A DNA stretch of 64,000 nt, from assembly GCF_004962245.1 (NCBI RefSeq), contig NZ_SUHQ01000001.1:192549-256548 (forward strand), in the 5' to 3' direction. Made by a program: the position numbers and the translations under genes. The notes under the pieces were generated by a model, which saw nothing but the letters and a program-made list of their open reading frames with translations, ran no database searches and was not told the DNA's origin. Every line of letters begins with the position of its first letter. Within the stretch, counting starts at the first letter, position 1. Positions 16,374-25,361 of the stretch are shown here, piece after piece. Origin of the DNA: Mesorhizobium sp. GTDB taxonomy: Bacteria > Pseudomonadota > Alphaproteobacteria > Rhizobiales > Rhizobiaceae.

Positions 16374-18599
16374 ATGGGGTTGGCGAATTGGGGACGGCTG
16401 GCGGACAGCAACGCGGGCCCGGCACACCGGTCTATGGCAAAGGGCCGGTCTATGGCAAAGGGAATGGCCGCATTGCTGGCGGGTGCAGCGGCGATCGCGC
16501 TGCTCACGCCGTCGGCCAACGCGCAACAGGCTGCCCAAACAGACCAGCAGCAGACCGAACAGGCGCCTGAAGAGGCTGGGCAGGCCCCGGCAGGCGTAAC
16601 GCTGCTCGACCAGATCCTGGTCATCAGCCGCACTGGCGAGACGGCGATCGATTCTCTGGCTTCGGCCAGTCATGTCGATCAGGAGCAATTGGAACGCCGC
16701 ATGGCGACGACGCCTAACGAAATGTTGTTGGGTGTGCCTGGAGTAGCGGTCCAGGCGGACGCAAGGCGCGTCAGTTCCAGCATCAATATCCGTGGCTTGC
16801 AGGATTTCGGCCGCGTCGCGGTGATCGTCGACGGTGCGCGGCAGAATTTCCAGCGCTCCGACCACGGCACGCAATCCACCTTCTATGTCGACCCGGAGCT
16901 CATCAAATCCGTCGACGTCATCCGCGGCCCCGTCGCCAACACCTACGGTTCGGGCGCCATCGGCGGCGTTGTCTTTTTCGAGACCAAGGACGCGGACGAT
17001 TTTCTTCGCGACGGCGAAACCTGGGCGGCGTCAGCGACCGGACGCTACGAGAGCAATGGCGAGGGCTGGACGACCAGCGCTGCCGGCGCCTACCGTTTCA
17101 ACGAAAACTGGGATGTCCTCGGCAACATCGTCTATCGCGACTACGACGACTACAAGGATGGCGGCGGCGATACAGTGAACGGCACCGGCTTCGACGTCTT
17201 GAGCGGCCTTCTCAAGACAACCATCCGCCCCAGCGAAAACAGCGAATTGAAGCTGGGCTGGAATGGCACGAGCGACGGGTGGAACGAGGTCAGCGGCGGC
17301 ACGGCGGTGAATGACGTCGACCTGGAGGCGAATACCTTCACCGCCCGCTACAACATCACCGATGAAGACAAGAGCTGGCTCGATCTCCATATCAACGCCT
17401 CCTACAACAAGACCAAGCTGGACATGACAAGCCTTGTCCCGCAGAACCGGTTTGATCCCGTCACCGGTCTCCCCATCGTCCTGCCGGCGGGTTCGATGTC
17501 GACTTTCGATATCGGCACCTCGGGCATCGACATCTGGAACACTTCGCGCTTCGAGACCGCCGGGATCGCGCACGAGCTGACCTATGGCGGCGACTGGGTT
17601 GGCGATGACGTCGAGACGGGTGGCGCCGCAGGCGGCGACAGTTTCTATACCCCTTCGGGCAAGCGGAACGTTTCCGGCGCCTACATCCAGGACAAGCTCA
17701 CCTGGGACTGGCTCGAGATCGTCGCCGGCCTGCGCTACGACAGTTACAAGCTCGACAGCGATGTCGGCGAAACCTCCGGCGACCGGCTGTCGCCGCGCAT
17801 CACCGTCGGCGTCTCGCCGTTCGAAACCGCCAGCCTTTCGGGACTGCAATTCTACGGCACCTATGCGGAGGGATATCGCTCCCCGTCGCTGTCGGAAACC
17901 CTCATCAGTGGCAACCATCCGGCAGGCGTCAGCTTTCCGTTTCTTCCCAATCCCGATCTGAAGCCTGAAACCGGCAAGACCGTCGAATTCGGCGTCAACT
18001 ACAAGCACAACGACCTCCTCGAGGCCGGCGACGCGTTTCGCTTCAAGGCGGCCTACTTCAACAACGACGTCGAAGACTACATCGACGGCGTCACCCTGTC
18101 GGCCTTCGATCCGACCAGTGGCTGCCCGTTCGGCCCCGGCATCCCGATCTGCTTCCAGTACCAGAACTTCGCAAAAGCCAAGATCCGCGGCTTTGAAATG
18201 GAGGGCGTCTACGACGCCGCCTGGGGTTTCGCCGGGCTTTCGGCATCGATCATCGATGGCCACACCATCTCCTATGACGGCGAGCGGGCAGACCTCGTTA
18301 CCGTTCCCTCTTCCCAGGTCACCGCGCAACTCGGCTTCCGCTTCCTGGAGGACAAGCTGACCGTCGGCGGCGAGGTGCAGTACAATGGCAAGCCGAAGGG
18401 CAACGCGATCGCCAAGGACTACACGCTGGTCAACGCTTTCGCCAGCTACCAGGCGACCGACAATTTCAAGGTCGATTTCCGCGCCGACAATCTGTTCGAC
18501 GTGAAATACACCAATCCGTTGAATGCCTCGGCCACGAGTGTAGTTTACGAGCCTGGCGTCACGCTGAAGCTGGCGGCCACGATGCGGTTTGGAGGTTGA
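16374..18599 (+). CDS. hmuR: TonB-dependent outer-membrane haem receptor HmuR
   Basis: The 741-aa receptor has a signal peptide (hydrophobic 'GMAALLAGAAAIALLTPSAN', cleaved near Ala50). A plug domain follows ('VDQEQLERRMATTPNEMLLG', 'VIVDGARQNFQRSDHG', 'VDVIRGPVANTYGSGAIGG'), then a long beta-barrel. The haem-receptor signatures 'YAEGYRSPSLSETL' (FRAP-like) and 'NPDLKPETGKTVEFGV' (NPNL-like) are present, and it ends in an aromatic-poor 'TMRFGG'. It imports haem with TonB energy. ATG 16374 follows TTGGAG. Two further genes, including a TonB protein, follow on the same strand. Confidence 0.95.
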   Translation: MGLANWGRLADSNAGPAHRSMAKGRSMAKGMAALLAGAAAIALLTPSANAQQAAQTDQQQTEQAPEEAGQAPAGVTLLDQILVISRTGETAIDSLASASHVDQEQLERRMATTPNEMLLGVPGVAVQADARRVSSSINIRGLQDFGRVAVIVDGARQNFQRSDHGTQSTFYVDPELIKSVDVIRGPVANTYGSGAIGGVVFFETKDADDFLRDGETWAASATGRYESNGEGWTTSAAGAYRFNENWDVLGNIVYRDYDDYKDGGGDTVNGTGFDVLSGLLKTTIRPSENSELKLGWNGTSDGWNEVSGGTAVNDVDLEANTFTARYNITDEDKSWLDLHINASYNKTKLDMTSLVPQNRFDPVTGLPIVLPAGSMSTFDIGTSGIDIWNTSRFETAGIAHELTYGGDWVGDDVETGGAAGGDSFYTPSGKRNVSGAYIQDKLTWDWLEIVAGLRYDSYKLDSDVGETSGDRLSPRITVGVSPFETASLSGLQFYGTYAEGYRSPSLSETLISGNHPAGVSFPFLPNPDLKPETGKTVEFGVNYKHNDLLEAGDAFRFKAAYFNNDVEDYIDGVTLSAFDPTSGCPFGPGIPICFQYQNFAKAKIRGFEMEGVYDAAWGFAGLSASIIDGHTISYDGERADLVTVPSSQVTAQLGFRFLEDKLTVGGEVQYNGKPKGNAIAKDYTLVNAFASYQATDNFKVDFRADNLFDVKYTNPLNASATSVVYEPGVTLKLAATMRFGG

Positions 18600-18604
18600 C
18601 GACA

Positions 18605-19048
18605 ATGGCAAGCTTGACGGCATCCCTTCGCCTGCTGACCTCGGCGCTGGCGATGCCGCTTGTGATGGGTCCGGCGTGGGCGCAAGAGTCCGCGCCGGTC
18701 CCTGCTCTCACACTTGAGCTCAACGGCGCACAACCCTCCGACAAGGGCTGCCGTCTGACGTTCGTGGTCAACAACACCCTGGGCGCCGACCTCTCGAAAG
18801 CGGCGTTCGAGATCGCGCTGTTCAACGAAGCCGGCGTCGTCGACCGGCTGACCGTGCTCGACTTCAAGGACCTGCCGGCGGGCAAGACCAAGGTGACGCG
18901 TTTCGATCTTGCCGGCGCCGACTGCGCCAAGGTCAGCCGCGTGCTGATCAACAGCACGACGGAATGCGCGGGCACCGGCATCGAGCCGGACGCCTGCATG
19001 CGCGGCCTGAAGACCGAGACCAAGACTGGCATCGCGTTCGGGGTCTGA
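18605..19048 (+). CDS. Secreted hypothetical protein in the haem locus
   Basis: The 147-aa protein starts at ATG 18605, 5 nt after the hmuR stop, using a GGAGG that lies inside the hmuR end. A signal peptide ('LTSALAMPLVMGPAWAQ') leads to a beta-rich periplasmic domain with four cysteines (in 'KGCRLTF', 'ADCAKV', 'TECAGT', 'ACMRGL'), suggesting two disulphides. I do not recognise a characterised family. Its tight coupling to hmuR and its place before tonB suggest a role in haem capture or receptor assembly in the periplasm. Confidence 0.85.
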   Translation: MASLTASLRLLTSALAMPLVMGPAWAQESAPVPALTLELNGAQPSDKGCRLTFVVNNTLGADLSKAAFEIALFNEAGVVDRLTVLDFKDLPAGKTKVTRFDLAGADCAKVSRVLINSTTECAGTGIEPDACMRGLKTETKTGIAFGV

Positions 19049-19187
19049 GAAGACAGTGGGACTGGAGCCCGCACTCGGACGGAACATCGTGGCATGGCCG
19101 TTGGCCACCTCCGTTCTGTGGTCGCCAGGGGCAAATGATCTTGATTTGACAAGTCCGCGCCGGTCGCGGCAGGTCTCGTCGCGAGCC

Positions 19188-20153
19188 ATGCAGAAAATCA
19201 GCCCCCTCCCCGACGCCAAAGGCGAACTGGCGATTGCGCCGACCGAACCGCTTGCGCCGGCCCGGCCGTCAGCCATGAGCCGCAAATGGGCGGCGGCGAT
19301 CATCGCCTCCTGCCTGTTTCATGCCGCGGTGGCGGCCGCCTTTCTCATCACACCTGCCGGCACATTCGATTCCAAGGATGCAATCCAGATGGAAGGCACC
19401 GATCAAACCGGCGCCAACGTGGTTGGCAGCGCCTTGGATGCTCAGGCCCCGGGCGCGATGAACGTTACCTTGGTGCCCGACCCACGGCCGGCCAAACCTG
19501 AGGTCAAGCCCGAGCCGCCTGCCGACCGGCCCGCCAGGGAAATGGCCGCGCAGCCCCCCGCGCCCTTGCCCCGGGTCGCCAAACAACCCATCGCCGCCCC
19601 AGACATACCGATGGCCGACACCTCGCGCCTGGACGAACAGAGCGCGGCTCCGAAGATTGAAACGCCGGCAGAGCCGGCTGCTCCGGCCGAAAGCACCGAG
19701 GCGCCTCCTGCCGATGTCGGACAGCCGCCGATCCCGACTGCAAGGCCAAGCGCGACAGCAGGTCTTGGCGGAGCGGGCGAAACGAACGAGGCCCGCGGCG
19801 CGGCGGATGGCGAGGAACGCGACGCGGTGACTTCCAGCACGGGCAAGAAGCAGGCAGCGGCAGGCAATGCGATAGAATCCCGCTACAGCGGTGAAGTTCA
19901 GAAAAAGCTTGCCCGCGCCAACCGTCGTGTTTCGAAATCGATACAAGCGAGCGCTCGCAACAATGCCAGGGTCGTATTCGTTGTCATGGCCGACGGCAGC
20001 ATCAGCGACATACAGCTTGCCGAAAGCTCAGGTTCTGCGGAACTTGATCAATTCGCTTTGGCACTGGTGCGCAAGCAAGCACCGTTCCCTCCCATTCCAA
20101 CCGAAACCGGCAAGTCAAGTTGGGTGTTCAAAGCGCGGATCGGTCCATTTTGA
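19188..20153 (+). CDS. tonB: TonB-family energy transducer
   Basis: The protein of about 321 aa has a short cytoplasmic N-tail, one membrane anchor ('WAAAIIASCLFHAAVAAAFL', about 30-50) and a long Pro/Ala/Glu-rich periplasmic spacer. The C-terminal TonB domain contains 'YSGEVQKKLARANRRVSKSI', 'VVFVVMADGSISDIQLAESS' and the final 'PFPPIP'. It couples the proton-motive force to HmuR. ExbB and ExbD are not in the window, so it must share a pair encoded elsewhere. The start is uncertain: ATG 19188 gives the usual topology, but no strong ribosome-binding site is visible. Confidence 0.88.
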   Translation: MQKISPLPDAKGELAIAPTEPLAPARPSAMSRKWAAAIIASCLFHAAVAAAFLITPAGTFDSKDAIQMEGTDQTGANVVGSALDAQAPGAMNVTLVPDPRPAKPEVKPEPPADRPAREMAAQPPAPLPRVAKQPIAAPDIPMADTSRLDEQSAAPKIETPAEPAAPAESTEAPPADVGQPPIPTARPSATAGLGGAGETNEARGAADGEERDAVTSSTGKKQAAAGNAIESRYSGEVQKKLARANRRVSKSIQASARNNARVVFVVMADGSISDIQLAESSGSAELDQFALALVRKQAPFPPIPTETGKSSWVFKARIGPF

Positions 20154-20221
20154 CAGCCTGCGCCTCGGCGTTTCAGGCAATCCACCAAGCATCATAATCC
20201 GCAATCCCGAAAGGACAGCCA

Positions 20222-20536
20222 ATGTACATCGCCATGAACCGCTTCAAGGTCCAGAACGGCTCTGAGGAGGCCTTCGAGGACGTCTGGAAGAACCGTGATT
20301 CCAGCCTTTCGGAGATGAAAGGTTTCAAGGGATTTCATCTGCTGCGCGGTCCGGTCAACGAAGCCGAAGGCTATACGCTGTTCGCCTCGCACACGGTGTG
20401 GGCGAGCCATGAGGATTTTGTCGCCTGGACCAAATCCGAGAATTTTCGCGCCGCGCACCGCAACGCCGGCACCACCAAGGTGCACTATCTCGGCCATCCG
20501 CAATTCGAGGGCTTTTCGGTCGTCGAGGGCGCGTGA
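20222..20536 (+). CDS. hmuQ: Haem-degrading monooxygenase HmuQ (IsdG-like)
   Basis: The 104-aa ABM/IsdG-fold protein begins 'MYIAMNRFKVQNGSEEAFED', with the conserved Asn7, and contains 'KGFKGFHLLRGP' and 'YTLFASHTVWASHEDFVAWT'. His and Trp residues in the latter segment match the IsdG active site. HmuQ and HmuD of Bradyrhizobium cleave haem to biliverdin and free iron. AAGGACA precedes ATG 20222. Placed after hmuR-tonB, it would complete the uptake route from receptor to iron release. A VOC gene is coupled 1 nt downstream. Confidence 0.9.
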   Translation: MYIAMNRFKVQNGSEEAFEDVWKNRDSSLSEMKGFKGFHLLRGPVNEAEGYTLFASHTVWASHEDFVAWTKSENFRAAHRNAGTTKVHYLGHPQFEGFSVVEGA

Positions 20537-20537
20537 G

Positions 20538-20909
20538 GTGGCCTCGCCCGCAGCCGACGCGGCCCGCAGCATTCCTGTGCTGCCCTCGCCCGACATCAAG
20601 GCAACGCGCGATTTCTACCGCGACCAGCTCGGTTTCGGCATCGTCGGGCCGGAGATGGACGACTATCTCATCATGCGCCGCAACGAGATCGAGATTCACT
20701 TCTGGAAGAGCGACGACCGCAAGCTGCCAGAAGTGTCGTCCTGCTATATCAGAGGCGGCGAGGTGCCGGCGCTGCATGCCGAATTTTCGGCGCGCGGCAT
20801 CGAGAAACTCAGCCCCTTCACCATTCGCCCGTGGAACATGAAGGAATTCTACGTCTGGGACCCGCATGGCAACCTGCTGAAATTCGGCTGCGCGCCCGAG
20901 GAAGTGTAA
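20538..20909 (+). CDS. VOC/bleomycin-resistance-like protein coupled to hmuQ
   Basis: The 123-aa vicinal-oxygen-chelate protein ('SIPVLPSPDIKATRDFYRDQ', 'EIHFWKSDDRKLPEVSSCYI', 'NMKEFYVWDPHGNLLKFG') begins at GTG 20538, one base after the hmuQ stop, with GAGGG upstream inside hmuQ. Metal-binding candidates are His/Glu in 'EIHFW' and Glu in 'KEFYVWDPHG'. The family includes glyoxalases, ring-cleaving dioxygenases and drug-binding proteins. Translational coupling to a haem oxygenase hints at handling of the tetrapyrrole product, but this is speculation. Confidence 0.85.
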   Translation: MASPAADAARSIPVLPSPDIKATRDFYRDQLGFGIVGPEMDDYLIMRRNEIEIHFWKSDDRKLPEVSSCYIRGGEVPALHAEFSARGIEKLSPFTIRPWNMKEFYVWDPHGNLLKFGCAPEEV

Positions 20910-20978
20910 GGCTTCGGCGGGTCAATCGCGTCAGACCAATCGCCGATCTCGGTGCCGCCCCTCATCGCCTGCCGGGCA

Positions 20979-21060
20979 CTTCTCCCCGTGAACGACGGGG
21001 AGAAGGGGCTTGGTCGCAACGCTGGCGACCCCCTCTCCCGGTTCTTCACGGGGAGAGGGT
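20979..21060. repeat. Dispersed palindromic repeat, family A copy 2
   Basis: The arms at 20979-21009 (ACTTCTCCCCGTGAACGACG...) and 21031-21060 (CCCTCTCCCGGTTCTTCACG...) each fold into a CTCCCC/GGGGAG hairpin. The flank at about 20953-20978 (GTGCCGCCCCTCATCGCCTG) matches the reverse complement of the copy near 11923. The element lies between the convergent VOC and putA genes, where it could act as a terminator for both. Confidence 0.75.
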
Positions 21061-21133
21061 AAGGGTGAGGGGCAGCGCCAACATCAAGCGATTGCCACGA
21101 CGCCTAAGAGCAACGAAAAGTCATCGCTGAATC

Positions 21134-24100
21134 TTACGCCGCGGCCAGCAGGCTGGCATTGCCGCCCGCGGCCGTGGTGTCGACGCAGACGGCGCGCTCA
21201 TGCGCGTAGGCCGCCGGGTTGAGCACTTCGCTGACCAGCGGCACGATTGGACCGACGCGGTCGGCGATGACTTTCCGCACGATGCGCGCGGCCTCGGGCG
21301 TGCCGGAAAAGGCGACGACGTCGACGCGCAGCGAGCGCGCCTCGACCGGGTCGGGACGGCCGTCGATGGCCGCCAGCGGCAGGCCCTTGCCGGTCAGCGC
21401 CGACAGTGCCGCCGGCGCACCGGGCGCGACGGCCAGCACCGCGTTGCCGGCCGCGAGCGCCTGGATGGTCTGGGCAAGCAGCGTGTCGGCGTCCGGCCCC
21501 AGGCAGAGCACGCGACCGCGCGGCGACAGCGACAGCGTGTTGGCCTCGCCGGTCGGTCCGGGCAGATCGATCTGACCGAAATCGATGCTGGCGGCGGCAC
21601 CAATGGCCGCGGCACCCTTGCCGCGCAAGTGCTTTCTGAGCACCGCCACCCGGTCAGCCCGCGTCGACCAGTCGCCCAGCGTGGGGTCTGGCAGATTATC
21701 GGCCAGCTCTGTCGCCGTTACCTTGCGGCCGTCAAGGATAGGCGTGCCCGCCTCCGGCCCCTTGCGGAATCGCCTGAGATAGTGCGGCCCGCCAGCCTTC
21801 GGCCCGGTGCCCGAAAGCCCTTCTCCACCGAAGGGCTGCGAGCCGACCACGGCGCCGATCTGGTTGCGGTTGACGTAGATGTTGCCGGCATGGATGCCGT
21901 CGACAAAATGCTGGGCGCGACCTTCGATGCGCGTGTGCAGGCCAAAGGTCAGGCCATAACCCTTGCGGTTGATCGCGGCGATCACCGCATCGATGTCGTC
22001 GGCGTCGAACGTGGCGACATGCAGCACCGGCCCGAACACTTCGCGCTCCATGTCCTCGATGCCCTTGACCCGAAAGACATGCGGCGCAACGAAGCGGCCG
22101 TTCTTCGGCGCTTCGAGCTTGGCGATCAGCCGGCCCTGCAGACCCATCCTGGTGCAATAGTCGCGGATCGATTTTTGCGCCTCGTCATCGATGACCGGGC
22201 CGACATCGGTGGAGATCTGCCAGGGATCGCCGAGGCTGAGCGCTTCCATCGCGCCCTTCAGCATCTCCAGCATCTTCCTCTCGACGTCCTTCTGCACGTA
22301 AAGCACGCGCAGCGCCGAACAGCGCTGGCCAGCGCTCTGGAAAGCCGAGGCAAGGATGTCGCGCACCGCCTGCTCGGGAAGCGCGGTGGAATCGACGATC
22401 ATCGCATTCAACCCGCCGGTCTCGGCGATCAGCATGGCGTCGGGCGCGGCGGTCTCGGCCAGTTGCTTTTCGATCAGCTTGGCGACCTCGGTCGAGCCGG
22501 TGAAGCAGACGCCGGCAATACGTGGATCGGCGGTGAGCGGGCCGCCGACCGAGGGGCCATCGCCAGGCAGAAGCTGGATGACGTCTTCGGGCACACCGGC
22601 CTCGCGCAGCAATTCGACGGCGCGGAAGGCGATCAGCGACGTCTGCTCGGCCGGCTTTGCGATGACCGAATTGCCGGTGACGAGTGCTGCCGCGATCTGG
22701 CCGGTGAAGATGGCGAGCGGAAAGTTCCACGGCGAGATGCAGGCGATCACGCCGCGCGCCTCGGTGCCCGGCTCGGCACTGGCCGCTTCGGCTGCGTAAT
22801 AGCGCAGGAAATCGACCGCTTCGCGCACCTCGGCAACACCGTCGGCCAGCGATTTGCCGGCCTCGCGGGTGGCGAGCGCAAAGAACTCGACGGCGTTGGC
22901 TTCATAGAGGTCGGCGGCGCGGTTGAGGATGGCTGCGCGTTCGGCAACGGCACGCTTCGCCCAGGCCGGCTGCGCTTCCACGGCGATGCGCACGGCAGTC
23001 GCGACCTGCTTGGCGGTCGCCTCGCTGACCGTCCCGACCACCTCGTCGGGCTTTGCCGGATTGGCGACCGGGCGCTGCTTGCCATAGCCGGCGGCGCGGG
23101 TGATCGGCTTGGCGTGCCAGCGATCCGGTCCGGCGAACTCCGCCCTGGCCGTCTCGATCGCAGTCAGCGTGACGGTGTCGGTGATGTCGAACCCCTTCGA
23201 ATTGCGGCGGCCGGCGCCGAAGATCGCCGACGGCCGGGCGATCGCCGGATTGGCGGCGGGACCCTGTTTCTCGACCGTTTCGAGCGGGTCGCGGGCGATC
23301 TCCTCCGGCTCGACCTCCTCGTCGGTGAGCTGATGCACGAAGGAGGAGTTGGCGCCGTTCTCCAGCAGCCGGCGGACCAGATAGGCAAGCAGGTCGGAAT
23401 GCGCGCCGACCGGCGCATAGATGCGGCAGCGCGTGCCCTCGGCCCGACGCACCGTCTCGTGCAGCGCCTCGCCCATGCCGTGCAGGCGCTGGAACTCGAA
23501 GGAGTCACGCTCCCCGGTCATCGACAGGATGGCGGCGACCGTGTGGGCGTTGTGGGTGGCGAATTGCGGATAGATGCGGTCGGTCATCGACAAAAGCTTC
23601 TTTGCGCAGGCCAGGTAGGACACGTCGGTGTTGGCCTTGCGGGTGAAGACCGGATAGCCGTCGAGCCCCAGCGTCTGCGCTCGCTTGATCTCGGTGTCCC
23701 AATAGGCGCCTTTGACCAGCCGCACCATGATGGTGCGGTCGTATTTCTTCGCCAGCGCATGAAGCCAGTCGATGGTGAAGGCGGCGCGCGGACCATAGGC
23801 CTGGACGACGACGCCAAAACCGTTCCAGCCGGCAAGCTCCGGCTCGGCCAGCACCCGTTCGATGACGTCGAGCGACAGGTCGAGGCGGTCGGCCTCCTCG
23901 GCGTCGACGTTGAGGCCCATGCGCGAGTGGCGCGCCGCCAGCGCCAGCGACAAGAGCCGCTCGGCCATGACAGGCAGCATCTTTTCCTTCTGCGCCACCT
24001 CGTAACGCGGATGCAGCGCCGACAGCTTGACCGAGATGCCGTGGTTCTGGCGGATGTCGGGGCCGTTGGCGCCGGCATCGAGCGAGGAGATGGCGTCGGC

Positions 24101-24745
24101 ATAGGCCTTGAGATAGCGCAAGGCGTCGGCCTCGGTGCGGGCTGCCTCGCCCAGCATGTCGAAGGAATAGAGATAGCCCTTCTGGGTCATCGTCCGGCCG
24201 CGCTTGACGGCCTCGGCAATGGTGCGACCGAGCACGAACTGCTCACCCATTTCGCGCATTGCGGCGGCGACTGCCTTGCGGATGACCGGCTCGCCCAGCC
24301 GGCGCACCATGGCGCGCAGCGTGCCTTCGATGCCGCCCTCGCCTTCGTCGAGCACCCGGCCGGTCAGCATCAGCGCCCAGGTCGACGCATTGACGAAAAT
24401 CGAGCTCGAACCGCCCGAATGCGCCGACCAGTCGTGCGGCGCGATCTTGTCGGCGATGAGGTCGTCCATCGTCTCGGTGTCGGGCACCCGCAGCAGCGCC
24501 TCGGCCAGGCACATCAGCGCCACGCCCTCCTTGGTGGACAGGCCGTAGGCGGACAGGAACACTTCCATCAGCCGCGGATCGGACGAGCCGCGCACCGCCC
24601 GCACCAGATCGGCGGCACGGGCCGAGATCGCCTTCTGCTCTTTGGCCGAAAGCCCCGTCGCCTCGGCCAGCCGCTTCACGGCCTCGTCTTCGTCAGGCAA
24701 ATAATTGGCACGGATCTGCTGGCGGATGGCATCGAGCGCTGGCAT
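21134..24745 (-). CDS. putA: Bifunctional proline dehydrogenase/L-glutamate-gamma-semialdehyde dehydrogenase PutA
   Basis: The 1203-aa enzyme oxidises proline to glutamate in two steps. The FAD-dependent proline dehydrogenase barrel spans about residues 170-480 ('KLSALHPRYE', 'GLNVDAEEADRLDLSLDV', 'RLVKGAYWDTEIKRAQ'). The aldehyde dehydrogenase domain spans about 540-1040 ('ISPWNFPLAIFTGQIAAAL', 'ETGGLNAMIVDSTALPEQ'), with catalytic Cys809 in 'SAGQRCSALRV'. It lacks the N-terminal ribbon-helix-helix of E. coli PutA, so control must come from the divergent Lrp regulator 162 bp away. A C-terminal domain of about 160 residues ends it. Confidence 0.97.
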   Translation of the reverse strand: MPALDAIRQQIRANYLPDEDEAVKRLAEATGLSAKEQKAISARAADLVRAVRGSSDPRLMEVFLSAYGLSTKEGVALMCLAEALLRVPDTETMDDLIADKIAPHDWSAHSGGSSSIFVNASTWALMLTGRVLDEGEGGIEGTLRAMVRRLGEPVIRKAVAAAMREMGEQFVLGRTIAEAVKRGRTMTQKGYLYSFDMLGEAARTEADALRYLKAYADAISSLDAGANGPDIRQNHGISVKLSALHPRYEVAQKEKMLPVMAERLLSLALAARHSRMGLNVDAEEADRLDLSLDVIERVLAEPELAGWNGFGVVVQAYGPRAAFTIDWLHALAKKYDRTIMVRLVKGAYWDTEIKRAQTLGLDGYPVFTRKANTDVSYLACAKKLLSMTDRIYPQFATHNAHTVAAILSMTGERDSFEFQRLHGMGEALHETVRRAEGTRCRIYAPVGAHSDLLAYLVRRLLENGANSSFVHQLTDEEVEPEEIARDPLETVEKQGPAANPAIARPSAIFGAGRRNSKGFDITDTVTLTAIETARAEFAGPDRWHAKPITRAAGYGKQRPVANPAKPDEVVGTVSEATAKQVATAVRIAVEAQPAWAKRAVAERAAILNRAADLYEANAVEFFALATREAGKSLADGVAEVREAVDFLRYYAAEAASAEPGTEARGVIACISPWNFPLAIFTGQIAAALVTGNSVIAKPAEQTSLIAFRAVELLREAGVPEDVIQLLPGDGPSVGGPLTADPRIAGVCFTGSTEVAKLIEKQLAETAAPDAMLIAETGGLNAMIVDSTALPEQAVRDILASAFQSAGQRCSALRVLYVQKDVERKMLEMLKGAMEALSLGDPWQISTDVGPVIDDEAQKSIRDYCTRMGLQGRLIAKLEAPKNGRFVAPHVFRVKGIEDMEREVFGPVLHVATFDADDIDAVIAAINRKGYGLTFGLHTRIEGRAQHFVDGIHAGNIYVNRNQIGAVVGSQPFGGEGLSGTGPKAGGPHYLRRFRKGPEAGTPILDGRKVTATELADNLPDPTLGDWSTRADRVAVLRKHLRGKGAAAIGAAASIDFGQIDLPGPTGEANTLSLSPRGRVLCLGPDADTLLAQTIQALAAGNAVLAVAPGAPAALSALTGKGLPLAAIDGRPDPVEARSLRVDVVAFSGTPEAARIVRKVIADRVGPIVPLVSEVLNPAAYAHERAVCVDTTAAGGNASLLAAA

Positions 24746-24841
24746 GGCGGTCCTGTAGAGCGAGCATCAGGGGGCGGGCCGGCGGTCACCGGACCGAATG
24801 GCGCAAGCTAGCACAAAGCCCGATTTCAGTCGGTCCAAAGA

Positions 24842-24862
24842 AATCGACAGGACAGGTCGATT
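24842..24862. promoter_or_regulatory. Candidate PutR operator, AATCGAC-N7-GTCGATT
   Basis: A perfect 7-bp inverted repeat with a 7-nt spacer lies between the divergent putA and Lrp-type genes, 97 bp before the putA start and 46 bp before the regulator. It is flanked by CCAA and TTGG, extending the symmetry. Lrp/PutR proteins bind such sites to activate putA with proline. Function is inferred. Confidence 0.5.
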
Positions 24863-24907
24863 GGTCTATCGTGGGTCTGAATTTTCTCCAGTTTGACCAC
24901 AAATCCG

Positions 24908-25360
24908 ATGATGGAAGACCAATTGGACCGCATTGACAGGAACATCCTGTCGGCGCTGGCGCGCGACGGGCGGCTTTCCATGTCGGAACTCGCGGCAAAA
25001 GTCGGCCTGTCGAAGACGCCGGTACAGGCGCGGGTCAAGCGGCTGGAAAAGGACGGCGTCATCCGTGGCTACCAGGCGATCATCGACCGTGAGCGCATGG
25101 GCGAAGGCCATGTCGCCTTCGTCCAGGTGAAATTATCGGACACCCGCTCGGCCGCGCTCGAAGCCTTCAACCGCGCCGTGCAGGCGGTGCCGGAGATCGA
25201 GCAGTGCCACATGATGGCGTCGAGCTTCGACTATCTCCTGAAGGTCCGCACCACGGACATCGCAGCCTACCGCCGCGTGCTCGGCGAGCGCATCTCCGCC
25301 CTGCCCCACGTCGCCCAGACCTCGACCTTCGTTGCGATGGAAACGGTGAAGGATCGGTAG
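24908..25360 (+). CDS. putR: Lrp/AsnC-family regulator of proline catabolism (PutR-like)
   Basis: The 150-aa regulator has an N-terminal helix-turn-helix (about 3-62; 'LDRIDRNILSALARDGRL', 'SELAAKVGLSKTPVQARVKR') and a C-terminal RAM ligand-binding domain ('VAFVQVKLSD', 'EIEQCHMMASSFDYLLKV'). In Agrobacterium and Rhodobacter a divergent Lrp protein, PutR, activates putA in response to proline. Orientation and position are the same here. ATG 24908 is preferred; an in-frame ATG at 24911 and a TTG at 24893 also exist, and no strong ribosome-binding site separates them. Confidence 0.9.
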   Translation: MMEDQLDRIDRNILSALARDGRLSMSELAAKVGLSKTPVQARVKRLEKDGVIRGYQAIIDRERMGEGHVAFVQVKLSDTRSAALEAFNRAVQAVPEIEQCHMMASSFDYLLKVRTTDIAAYRRVLGERISALPHVAQTSTFVAMETVKDR

Positions 25361-25361
25361 C

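Noticed and set aside
21200..24811. A 1203-codon open frame on the plus strand, antisense to putA and of equal length
   Set aside because: The translation has no domain pattern, is rich in Arg, Gly and His and low in hydrophobic cores, and mirrors the codon bias of putA. It is a typical antisense shadow in GC-rich DNA.
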